Shown: positions 47,243 to 54,891 of the stretch, piece after piece
Layout of the letters: each line of letters starts with the position of its first letter
Position numbering within the stretch: the first letter of the stretch is position 1
Origin: Stutzerimonas nosocomialis
GTDB taxonomy: Bacteria > Pseudomonadota > Gammaproteobacteria > Pseudomonadales > Pseudomonadaceae
Direction of reading: 5' to 3'
Length of the DNA: 64,000 nucleotides
NCBI RefSeq assembly: GCF_005876855.1
Contig: NZ_QLAE01000013.1
Location: forward strand, 43,270 to 107,269
Notes under the pieces: generated by a model
The model's database searches: none
Seen by the model: the letters and a program-made list of their open reading frames with translations, nothing else
Told to the model about the DNA's origin: nothing
Translations under genes and position numbers: made by a program

Positions 47243-48055
47243 TCATTGAATCGGTGTGTCGGGCAGGTTGCCCCATTCGCCCCAGGAGCCGGCATAGCCC
47301 TTGACTCTCGGGTAGCCCAGGGCCTTGGCGACCAGGTAGGTCAGGCCCGAGCGGTGGTGCGTCTGGCAATGGGTGATGATTTCCTTGTCCGGGGTAATGC
47401 CCAGCGCGGCGAGCTGCTCGGCGATGTTCTCGCGGATGCGCAGTGCGCGCTCGCCGTCCATCGCGGCGGTCCACTCGAAGTTGATCGCCCCGGGGATGTG
47501 CCCGGCGCGCGCGGCCAGCACCCGCTCGCCGCGGTATTCGCCCGGCGAGCGTGCGTCCCAGATCACCACGTCGTCGGCGCCCAGGCGGCTTTCGATGTAT
47601 TCCCGGGTGGCGATAGGGGTGTTGTCGAGCGCCAGCTCGACGCGTTCGCCGGCCGGTGCCGGAACCTCCCGGGTGAGCGGGCGATGCTCGGCCATCCAGG
47701 CCGTGAGGCCGCCGTTGAGGTAGTGGTAGGCGCGGTGGCCGATGACGTCGAGCAGCCAGGCGAAGCGTCCGGCCCAGCCGCCGCCCTCGTCGTCGTAGAC
47801 GACATAGACGGCGTCGGCGCGGTGGCCGAGCGCGCCGAACAGCGCTTCGAGCTGTGCCTTGGGCGGCAACAGCCCCGGCGCCGGCGGCTGGCCCAGCTGC
47901 GTCTGCTTGGGCTCGACGAAGCGGGCGCCCGGCAGGTGCCCCTCGGCATAGCGGGCCGCGCTGGTCAGGTCGACCAGGATGAGCTCTGGCGCGTCGAGAC
48001 GCTCGGCGAGGTCCGCCGGTTCGATGACCAGCGGCAGGTTGGAGAAGGCGGACAC
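47243..48055 (-). CDS. rhdA: Thiosulfate sulfurtransferase (rhodanese) RhdA
   Basis: A 270-residue tandem-rhodanese protein. The active cysteine is Cys230 within the loop CQTHHRSG, the loop and residue number known from Azotobacter vinelandii RhdA. The first rhodanese domain (about 1-130, with [16 protein letters not shown]) lacks a cysteine and is inactive. The start GTG at 48055 has AGGGA upstream at six bases; a TTG at 48079 is possible but lacks a ribosome site. It lies between the HDOD gene and psd. It supplies sulfur in cyanide detoxification or sulfur trafficking. Confidence 0.93.
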   Translation of the reverse strand: MSAFSNLPLVIEPADLAERLDAPELILVDLTSAARYAEGHLPGARFVEPKQTQLGQPPAPGLLPPKAQLEALFGALGHRADAVYVVYDDEGGGWAGRFAWLLDVIGHRAYHYLNGGLTAWMAEHRPLTREVPAPAGERVELALDNTPIATREYIESRLGADDVVIWDARSPGEYRGERVLAARAGHIPGAINFEWTAAMDGERALRIRENIAEQLAALGITPDKEIITHCQTHHRSGLTYLVAKALGYPRVKGYAGSWGEWGNLPDTPIQ

Positions 48056-48101
48056 GGCAAATCCCTGAAAAATCGCCAAAAGCGCAGTGTAGCGAAAAAG
48101 A

Positions 48102-49628
48102 TCAGCGTACGCGTTTGCTGAAACTGGCTAAAGCGCGCTCCACGCATTGCGCGGTTTTCTCGAAGGCCTGCAGGGCGGTATCGGCGAATGGCTCGCCGTT
48201 CCGATCGGCCACCACCAGCACGTTGACCCGACCGTTGAGGCCGATCGAGCGCAGCAGGAGGTGCTGCGCCGAAAAGCGCTCCTTCAGGGCGCCGGGCAGC
48301 AGCGGCGAGTAATGCGTCGCGTTATCCGGTTTCAGGCGCAGCAGCGCGGGTTTTTCCAGCAGCTTGCGCAACAGCGGGCTTTGTCCGGGATCGAGGGTGA
48401 GCCCGCTGGCTGCCTCGTCCAGATTCGCCGCCTGCTGCGCCACCAGGCGACTCTGCGTGCGGTCGGCCAGCAACAGCAGCACGCGCTGCATGCCGGCGGC
48501 GGTGAAGGCCTGGCGGGCGACGGTGGTCAGTTGCAGGGCGTTGTTGAAGGCGCTCGGTTCGCGCAGCAGCTGCGCGCAGCAGGTGCGCCATGCCGCCATC
48601 GCGTCGGCATCGGGAACCTTGGGTTTGGGCGTTGCCAGGGGCTGCTGGAAGCGGCTGTCCCAAGGCAGCAGCAGGCCCCGGGCGGGGTGCCAGGTGCCCG
48701 GTATCGGATAGCGGCGTGCGCTTTGCACGGCCTGCTGGTGGACCAGTTGCTGCACCGCCGCCAGGGGCAGTTGCAGGTAGAGACCGGTCAGGCGCTGCCA
48801 GCGCAGGCTGTGGCCGCCGCTCCAGCTGTGATGCGCCGACAGCGCCAGTCCGTTCGCCAGCACGATGGTGTTGCTGGGCAGGGTGAGCCAGCGTCGCAGG
48901 TCGGGATCGTCGTCGAGCATCTGCTGCTGGTGCAGCGGATGCTCGTTGTCGCGCGCGATGTGCAGAGCCTTGATCAGGTATCGGCGATCGGCGCCCAGCA
49001 GGCGGTAGCCCTGGGCGATCCAGTCGGGCAGGCGCCAATGCTCGGCCATCGCCAGGCACAGCTCGAGCAGGCTGACGCCGAGCAGCTCCTGCTCGACGCG
49101 GGCGGCCGGTTCGCCCGCCACCAGCACGCGTTGCTCCCAGCTTTCGAACAGCGACGGATAGGCGGCCACCAGCGTCCACACCGGGGACAGGAACAGCAGG
49201 CTGCCCCAGTGGATGTCCTGCCAGAGGCGGGCCAGTCGGGCGGCGAAGAGGCCGTTGGCCTGCTGGCTGGCGTGCTGGCTGATGACCACGATCTGGCGCA
49301 GGCTCTTCGGTATCTCTGCCGGCTCCAGCGCCGGGATGCGTGCGAGCAACGCCTCGGTGCGCTTGAGACCGATGCGGCTGAGGGCCACTTCCAGGCTTTC
49401 GGCGGCTTCGCTCAAACTGTTGACGCTGCGATTGGCTTCGCGCAACACGCTCAGCGCCAGTACCGGGCTTGCCTGGATCAGGTCGGCGATCTCGCGCAGC
49501 GAGCGGCTGCTGTCGCCGAGCGCATGGCGCACGCGGGCGTGAGAGCCCGCCAGTGCTGGCAGACGAACGTCGTCGAGGACCTTGATCCAGGCGGGAATCG
49601 AGCGAGGCGGGGGGATGGAGTCGGTCAT
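48102..49628 (-). CDS. HDOD domain-containing protein
   Basis: 508 residues. Residues about 10-220 form an HDOD domain, with PALAGSHARVRHALGDSSRSLREIADLIQASPVLALSVLREANR resembling the usual opening of the fold. The HD residues themselves are not conserved as in enzymes, so it is probably a scaffold or signalling module. The C-terminal 280 residues contain a GAF-like tail (LLLADRTQSRLVA, INVLVVADRNGEPFADT-type strands) of uncertain identity. The ATG at 49628 is chosen (an earlier TTG at 49643 has no ribosome site). It is divergent from motA across 174 bases. HDOD proteins often act in motility signalling, which would fit the neighbours. Confidence 0.78.
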   Translation of the reverse strand: MTDSIPPPRSIPAWIKVLDDVRLPALAGSHARVRHALGDSSRSLREIADLIQASPVLALSVLREANRSVNSLSEAAESLEVALSRIGLKRTEALLARIPALEPAEIPKSLRQIVVISQHASQQANGLFAARLARLWQDIHWGSLLFLSPVWTLVAAYPSLFESWEQRVLVAGEPAARVEQELLGVSLLELCLAMAEHWRLPDWIAQGYRLLGADRRYLIKALHIARDNEHPLHQQQMLDDDPDLRRWLTLPSNTIVLANGLALSAHHSWSGGHSLRWQRLTGLYLQLPLAAVQQLVHQQAVQSARRYPIPGTWHPARGLLLPWDSRFQQPLATPKPKVPDADAMAAWRTCCAQLLREPSAFNNALQLTTVARQAFTAAGMQRVLLLLADRTQSRLVAQQAANLDEAASGLTLDPGQSPLLRKLLEKPALLRLKPDNATHYSPLLPGALKERFSAQHLLLRSIGLNGRVNVLVVADRNGEPFADTALQAFEKTAQCVERALASFSKRVR

Positions 49629-49666
49629 GATGAGCGGAGCCAAACTGGTTTTTCGCCGGGATGGGC

Positions 49667-49693
49667 TTTAGTCTGGCGCAAAAGTTCCGATAA
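49667..49693 (+). promoter_or_regulatory. Candidate FliA (sigma-28) promoter for motAB
   Basis: TTTAGTCT (49667-49674), an 11-base spacer, then TCCGATAA (49686-49693). The sigma-28 consensus is TAAAGTTT-N11-GCCGATAA, so the -10 part matches 7 of 8 and the spacing is exact; the -35 part matches 5 of 8. It is 110 bases upstream of the motA start and well placed for flagellar-gene regulation. Confidence 0.6.
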
Positions 49694-49802
49694 CCAGAAT
49701 AATTCTTTCAACCCGCCTCTCTTGCTCGGTCGTTGAAGGCGGCGTGTCGTCGTGCGCCGGGTTTCGGTGGTCCGCTTAAACAGGTTTCAGAAGTACCTTT
49801 CT

Positions 49803-50654
49803 ATGGCAAAAATCATTGGCATCATCGTCGTCATCGCCAGCGTGCTCGGCGGGTTCGTACTCTCCGGCGGGAAGATCGGCGCGCTGATCCACCCCTTCGA
49901 GGTCATGATCATCGGCGGCGCCGCACTGGGCGGCTTCCTGCAGGCCAACCCGGGCAGCACCACCATGGTGGTGCTGAAGAAGTCGCTGAGCATGTTCAGC
50001 TCGCGTTTCACCCACAAGTTCTACCTCGAAGTGCTGGGGATGCTTTACGAAATCCTCAACAAGAGCCGGCGCGAGGGGATGATGGCGATCGAGGCCGACA
50101 TCGAGGACCCGGCCGCCAGCCCGATCTTCAGCAAGTACCCCAGCGTGCTCAAGGACCAGCGGATGACGGCCTTCACCGCCGATTACCTGCGCATCATGGC
50201 CTCGGGCAACATGGCGCCCCACGAGCTGGAGGGCCTGTTCGACATGGAGCTGAGCAGCGTCAAGGAAGACCTCGAGCACCCCGCCCACGCGGTGGCGAAG
50301 GTCGCCGACGGCTTGCCGGCGATGGGTATCGTCGCGGCGGTGCTGGGTATCGTGATCACCATGTCCATCCTGGCCGATGCCAGCAACGCCGAGATCGGCG
50401 AAAAGGTCGCGACCGCACTGGTCGGTACCTTCCTCGGCATCCTGGCCTCCTATGGCTTCTTCGGCCCGCTGGCCGGCGCGCTGGAGCACGACGCCAAGGA
50501 AGAGTTGAACGTCTACGAGTCGATCAAGGCGACGCTGGTCGCGTCGGCCTCCGGCATGCCGCCGACCCTGGCCGTCGAGTTCGGGCGCAAGGTGCTGTTC
50601 CCCGCCCATCGCCCGAGCTTCGCCGAGCTCGAGCAAACCATGCGTGGCAGCTAA
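49803..50654 (+). CDS. motA: Flagellar motor stator protein MotA
   Basis: A 283-residue inner-membrane stator subunit with four helices: two close to the N-terminus (MAKIIGIIVVIASVLGGFVLSGG and FEVMIIGGAALGGFLQA), a long cytoplasmic loop with torque-generating charges (RREGMMAIEADIEDP), then PAMGIVAAVLGIVITM and TFLGILASYGFFGPL. It forms a proton channel with MotB. The ATG at 49803 is chosen because the protein begins MAKIIG as in other MotA proteins; upstream in-frame codons look non-coding. It is nine bases from motB and divergent from the HDOD gene, with a candidate sigma-28 promoter upstream. Confidence 0.94.
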   Translation: MAKIIGIIVVIASVLGGFVLSGGKIGALIHPFEVMIIGGAALGGFLQANPGSTTMVVLKKSLSMFSSRFTHKFYLEVLGMLYEILNKSRREGMMAIEADIEDPAASPIFSKYPSVLKDQRMTAFTADYLRIMASGNMAPHELEGLFDMELSSVKEDLEHPAHAVAKVADGLPAMGIVAAVLGIVITMSILADASNAEIGEKVATALVGTFLGILASYGFFGPLAGALEHDAKEELNVYESIKATLVASASGMPPTLAVEFGRKVLFPAHRPSFAELEQTMRGS

Positions 50655-50663
50655 GAGCCGATC

Positions 50664-51665
50664 ATGGACAACACCCAACCGATAATCGTCAAGCGGGTCA
50701 AGAAGACCGCCGGCGGCCATCACGGCGGCGCCTGGAAGATCGCCTTCGCCGACTTCGCCACGGCGATGATGGCGTTCTTCCTGGTGATGTGGCTGATGGG
50801 TTCGGCGACGCCCGAGCAGAAGAAGCTCATCTCCGGTTACTTCCAGGACCCGATCGGTTTCAGCGAAAGCGCGAGCCCCTACGTGATCGACCTGGGCGGC
50901 ACGCCGACGCCCTCGCCGGAAAAGACCCTCAACCCCGAGGTGCAGGAGCATCCCGTCGAGACCGACGACGCGCCGATCGATGCGGCGCAGGTGGAAACCC
51001 TCTCCGAGCAGCTCGAGCGCGAGCGCCTCGACCTGCTCTTGCAGGAGCTGCAGAACAAGGTCAACGAGAATCCGGAGCTCAGGCGCTTCAAGGATCAGAT
51101 CCTGTTCGAGATCACCCAGGACGGCCTGCGCATCCAGATCATGGATGCCGACAACCGGCCCATGTTCGCCCTCGGCAGCGCGCAGTTGCAGCCGTATTTC
51201 GAGGACATCCTGCTGGCCATGGCCGAGACGATCAGCGCCGTGCCGAACAAGATCAGCATCAGCGGACACACCGACGCCAAGCCCTTCGCCGGGCGCGGGG
51301 ACTTCGGCAACTGGGAGCTGTCGGCCAACCGCGCCAATGCCGCGCGCCGCGCGCTGGTGTATGGCGGCTACCCGGAAACGCAGATCGCCCGCGTGGTGGG
51401 CTATGCCTCGTCGGCCTTGTTCGACCGGCAGAATCCGCTCAATCCGGTCAATCGGCGAATCGACATCCTGGTCCTGACGAAAAAGGCGCAGCGGTCGATC
51501 GAGGAAGAACAGCCGGGTGGTGCCGAGCAGACGCCTCCGTCGTCCTCGGCAGCGCCCGCGCCCGCGCCGCCCGGCGCAGGCGAGCCGATGCAGCCGCGTG
51601 AGCTGCGCGAGAAGCTGAACATCTTCGAAAGTGGCGTGCTCGGTTTCGACGAGCCGGCGGGCTAG
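50664..51665 (+). CDS. motB: Flagellar motor stator protein MotB
   Basis: A 333-residue partner of MotA. The single N-terminal membrane helix (FADFATAMMAFFLVMWLMG) contains the proton-carrying Asp30. The C-terminal OmpA-like peptidoglycan-binding domain reads ISISGHTDAKPF and NWELSANRANAARRALV. The tail (residues about 285-315) is a low-complexity Ser/Pro/Ala stretch. The start is the ATG at 50664 shortly after motA. The Pseudomonas chromosome usually carries a second stator set (motCD) elsewhere, so this is expected to be one of two. Confidence 0.94.
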   Translation: MDNTQPIIVKRVKKTAGGHHGGAWKIAFADFATAMMAFFLVMWLMGSATPEQKKLISGYFQDPIGFSESASPYVIDLGGTPTPSPEKTLNPEVQEHPVETDDAPIDAAQVETLSEQLERERLDLLLQELQNKVNENPELRRFKDQILFEITQDGLRIQIMDADNRPMFALGSAQLQPYFEDILLAMAETISAVPNKISISGHTDAKPFAGRGDFGNWELSANRANAARRALVYGGYPETQIARVVGYASSALFDRQNPLNPVNRRIDILVLTKKAQRSIEEEQPGGAEQTPPSSSAAPAPAPPGAGEPMQPRELREKLNIFESGVLGFDEPAG

Positions 51666-51699
51666 GTTCCCACGCCGCCAGGGCAGGGCTGCCGACCCG

Positions 51700-52731
51700 T
51701 CAGTATTCCGGTTCCGGCAGGGTGCTCAGGATGTGCCGGTAGCTGGCCATCCGCTGCGGCTGGATGCGGCCGTCCTCGAGTGCCTTGAGCAGTGCGCAGC
51801 CCGGCTCGCGGTCGTGCTTGCAGTCGCGAAAACGGCAATGCCCGAGCAGTTCGCGAAACTCGATGAAACCGGCCTCGACATCGTCCCGGCTGACATGGCC
51901 GAGACCGAACTCCCGGATCCCGGGCGAATCGATCAGCTCTCCGCCGCCAGGGAAGTGGAACAGCCGGGCGGTGGTGGTGGTGTGGGTGCCCTTGCCGGTC
52001 AGCTCCGACAGCGGTCCGACCCGGGTATCGACCCCCGGTAGCAGCGTGTTGACCAGCGACGACTTGCCCACCCCCGACTGGCCGACGAAGACGCTCACCT
52101 GGCCGTTGAGTCGCTCACGGAGCTGATCCATGCCGAGCCCCTGGCGCGCCGAGACCTCCAGCAGCGGATAGCCCAGCGTGCGGTACACCCCGAGCAGCGC
52201 CTCGAGTGGCGCCTGGTTCTGTGCATCGACCAGATCGGCCTTGTTGAGCAGCAGCAGCGGCTGGATGCCGGCATGTTCGGCGGCGATCAGATAACGATCG
52301 ATCAGGTTCGCATGGGGTTCGGGCAGTGGCGCGAAGACGATCACGATCAGGTCGACGTTGGCGGCCACCGGCTTGAGCTGGCCGCGGCTGTCGGGCCGGC
52401 ACAGCTCGGTGTCGCGGGGCAGCTGCGCGACGATCACGCCGATGCCCTGGTTGCCCGCACGCCAGACCACCCGATCGCCGGTCACCAGGGCCGGCAGGTT
52501 GGCGCGCAGGTGGCAGCGGAACACGCTGCCGGCCAGCTCGCCGTCCTGCGCCTCGACCTCGACCTGGACGCCGAAGTGCGCGATCACCAGGCCGGTCTGT
52601 TCCGGGCCGAGATCGCCGCCTTCGAGTTCTTCGAGTGCTTTGGACTCGCGCCGCGCCGCCCGCGCCGCGCGTTCTTCCTGAATTTTCTCGATACGCCAGC
52701 TTTGCCGGCGGCTCAGGTGCCGTTTGGCCAT
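51700..52731 (-). CDS. rsgA: Ribosome small subunit-dependent GTPase RsgA
   Basis: A 343-residue circularly permuted GTPase that helps mature the 30S subunit. The permuted order is visible: an N-terminal OB-fold (about 45-105), NKAD (G4) at 163-166, SARQGLG (G5-like), then the P-loop GQSGVGKSS at 217-225, the G2/G3 region KGTHTTT and DSPGIREF, and a C-terminal zinc-binding [14 protein letters not shown] motif. The start is the ATG at 52731 ([16 protein letters not shown]). It is divergent from the methyltransferase/orn pair, as rsgA and orn are in other gammaproteobacteria. Confidence 0.95.
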   Translation of the reverse strand: MAKRHLSRRQSWRIEKIQEERAARAARRESKALEELEGGDLGPEQTGLVIAHFGVQVEVEAQDGELAGSVFRCHLRANLPALVTGDRVVWRAGNQGIGVIVAQLPRDTELCRPDSRGQLKPVAANVDLIVIVFAPLPEPHANLIDRYLIAAEHAGIQPLLLLNKADLVDAQNQAPLEALLGVYRTLGYPLLEVSARQGLGMDQLRERLNGQVSVFVGQSGVGKSSLVNTLLPGVDTRVGPLSELTGKGTHTTTTARLFHFPGGGELIDSPGIREFGLGHVSRDDVEAGFIEFRELLGHCRFRDCKHDREPGCALLKALEDGRIQPQRMASYRHILSTLPEPEY

Positions 52732-52839
52732 GAGGTACGCTTATGGAGTGATGGATGCCGAGTTTAGCACGCGGCCCTGATGCAGCCGGTGCCCGCCAGC
52801 CACGCGGGCGAGGTTAAACTGACGACGTGCCCCGGTCCG

Positions 52840-53682
52840 ATGATGTCCATGCCGATTCGCTCTTCCTATCCCGCGCTGCGTGCCTTGCTCGCCCATCTGT
52901 GCGCCCTCGGCCTGACCTGGCTGGCGCTGCTCGCGGCGCGACAGTTGCAATGGCCGCTCGGCATGCTCGGCGCGGCCTGGTTGCAAGGCGTACTGGCGGC
53001 GATCATCGGCCAGTGCCTGGGCCTGTCGCGCTGGTGGCTGGCGATCAACCTGCTGTTCGTGCCGGGTCTGGTCGGCTTGTTCTGGTATGCGATACCGCCC
53101 TGGGTGCCGCTGGGCGGCTTCGTGCTGCTGCTGTTGCTCAACTGGAACGCGTTCGGCGAGCGTGTCCCGCTGTATCTCACGGGGGGCGGTGCCGAGCGGC
53201 GCCTGCAGGCCCGGCTGGCGGAGCTGCCAGCGGACTTTCGCCTGATCGACCTGGGCAGTGGCCTGGCCGGAACGCTGGTGCGCCTGTCGCGCGCCTATCC
53301 GGCGGCGACCTTCGTCGGCGTCGAAACGGCGCCGCTGACCTTCGTGCTGTCCTGGCTGCGCTGTCTGCCGCGCCCCAATTGCCGGGTGCGTTTCGTCAGC
53401 CTGTGGCGTGTCGATCTCGGTGCGTACGACGTGGTGTACTGCTTCCTGTCCCCGGCGCCGATGCCCGCGCTGTGGGACAAGGCGCGCGCCGAAATGAAGC
53501 CCTCGGCGCTGCTGATCTCCAATACCTTCGCCATCCCCGGCGTCGAGCCGCTCGAGACGCTGGTGCTCGACGACTGGCGTCATTCGCGCCTGCTGATCTG
53601 GCGTCCGGGCGTCCGGGCGTCGGGGCCTGACGGCCCGAGGGGTAACTGGCTAAACTGCACGTCCGAGCCAAGGAGCCCCGCC
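52840..53682 (+). CDS. SAM-dependent methyltransferase-like membrane protein, reading frame open into orn
   Basis: About 281 residues lie upstream of orn. Three hydrophobic helices (residues about 15-100) are followed by a class I methyltransferase fold: [16 protein letters not shown] is the SAM-binding motif (Asp137 to Gly141), and [12 protein letters not shown] follows. ATGs at 52840, 52843 and 52849 are possible starts; no ribosome site distinguishes them. There is no stop before orn: the frame stays open, in the orn frame, to 54225, so the end given here is simply the base before the orn start. Three 8-bp units (53601-53624) explain this: with one unit less, the sequence ends LIWRPGVGA followed by TGA at 53628-53630. 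The function is unknown. Confidence 0.68.
53601..53624 (+). repeat. Three 8-bp tandem units at the end of the methyltransferase gene
   Basis: GCGTCCGG (53601-53608), GCGTCCGG (53609-53616) and GCGTCGGG (53617-53624). As 8 is not divisible by three, gain or loss of a unit changes frame and decides whether the upstream gene stops or continues into orn. Confidence 0.9.
53651..53656 (+). promoter_or_regulatory. Probable -10 box of orn
   Basis: TAAACT 32 bases before the orn ATG. A similar TAAACT lies at 52815-52820 before the methyltransferase gene. This suggests that orn has its own transcript besides any read-through. The -35 is not clear. Confidence 0.35.
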
Positions 53683-54225
53683 ATGCAGAACCCACAGAAC
53701 CTGATCTGGATCGACCTGGAAATGACCGGTCTGGACCCGGACAACGACGTCATCATAGAGATGGCGACCATCGTGACCGACAGCGATCTCAACGTCCTGG
53801 CCGAAGGGCCGGTGATCGCGGTTCATCAGAGCGACGAGGTGCTGGGCGCGATGGACGAGTGGAATACGCGCCAGCACGGTGGTTCGGGCCTGACTCAGCG
53901 GGTCCGGGAAAGCCGCATCGATGCCGCCCAGGCCGAGGCGATGACCCTGGAGTTCCTGCAGCAATGGGTGCCCGCGCGCACCTCACCGATCTGCGGCAAC
54001 AGCATCTGCCAGGACCGGCGCTTCCTCTATCGCCACATGCCCCGGCTCGAAGCCTACTTCCATTACCGCAACCTGGACGTATCGACGCTCAAGGAGCTCG
54101 CCGCGCGCTGGGCGCCGCACGTGCGCGACGGCGTGAAGAAGAGCGGTTCGCACCTGGCGATGGACGACATCCGCGACTCGATCGCCGAGCTGCGTCACTA
54201 CCGCGAGCACTTCATCAAGTTCTGA
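53683..54225 (+). CDS. orn: Oligoribonuclease
   Basis: A 180-residue DEDDh exonuclease that removes 2-5-nucleotide RNAs, including pGpG from c-di-GMP turnover. IDLEMTGLD supplies Asp11 and Glu13; the later [11 protein letters not shown] and [14 protein letters not shown] hold the remaining acidic and His residues. The length equals E. coli Orn (181). The ATG at 53683 is firmly set by AAGGAG seven bases upstream and the family start [11 protein letters not shown]. The frame is, however, open upstream for another 281 codons, so a fused 461-residue product could also be made. It is essential or growth-important in many pseudomonads. Confidence 0.95.
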   Translation: MQNPQNLIWIDLEMTGLDPDNDVIIEMATIVTDSDLNVLAEGPVIAVHQSDEVLGAMDEWNTRQHGGSGLTQRVRESRIDAAQAEAMTLEFLQQWVPARTSPICGNSICQDRRFLYRHMPRLEAYFHYRNLDVSTLKELAARWAPHVRDGVKKSGSHLAMDDIRDSIAELRHYREHFIKF

Positions 54226-54231
54226 CCGTGG

Positions 54232-54873
54232 TCACTGGCCGAGCTTTCTCAGCTCGTCTGATTCCACGATCCTGACCCCGCGGCCCTCTTCGAGGGCGAG
54301 CCGCCAGAGCGCCCAGGCCAGGGCGCAGGCGTCGATGCCGCGGTACTTGCCCGGCAGCAATTGCGTGAGGGGCCCGGCGAGCTGTTCGCTCAGGCGCGGC
54401 TCGATGCGCGTGCCGAGCAGGTGCGAGGGCCGCGCGATGGTCAGCTGGGGCCAGTCCTGGGCGACCAGGTCGCGTTCGACCTCGCCCTTGACCCGGGTGT
54501 AGAAGAACCGTGAATCCACGTCCGCGCCCAGCGAGCTGATTACCAGCAGATGCCGGGCGCCGAGCTCGCGCGCCCGCTGCGCGAAAGCGATCACCAGATC
54601 ATGGTCGACGGCGTAGAAGGCCTCTTCGCTGCCGGCCTGCCTGATCGTGGTGCCCAGGCAGCAGAAAGCGGTGTCGAAATCCCCGGACAGCTGCGGCAGC
54701 AGTGCCTGCAGGTCGCCGACCGGGTTTTCCAGGCGCGGATGCTCGGCCAGGGGGCGGCGGGTGGGCGCCAGTACGCACTCGACCGTGGGTTCGTTGAGCA
54801 GCCGGTCCAGCAGATGCTCGCCGGTGAGGCCCGTGGCGCCGGCAAGCAGAATACGCTGGGGCGTCAGATACAT
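54232..54873 (-). CDS. NAD(P)-binding oxidoreductase (atypical SDR)
   Basis: A 213-residue Rossmann protein. [15 protein letters not shown] at the N-terminus is the NAD(P)-binding GxxGxxG motif, [13 protein letters not shown] and [13 protein letters not shown] are typical of the NAD(P)H-binding/HTATIP2-like (YbjT/Him1) group, and [12 protein letters not shown] gives the YxxxK motif. The protein is soluble. It converges on orn with six bases between stops. It is the gene just upstream of nothing on its strand except the MORN lipoprotein gene, 18 bases away. The substrate is unknown. Confidence 0.78.
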   Translation of the reverse strand: MYLTPQRILLAGATGLTGEHLLDRLLNEPTVECVLAPTRRPLAEHPRLENPVGDLQALLPQLSGDFDTAFCCLGTTIRQAGSEEAFYAVDHDLVIAFAQRARELGARHLLVISSLGADVDSRFFYTRVKGEVERDLVAQDWPQLTIARPSHLLGTRIEPRLSEQLAGPLTQLLPGKYRGIDACALAWALWRLALEEGRGVRIVESDELRKLGQ

Positions 54874-54891
54874 GGCGTGTTCCCTCTCTGT

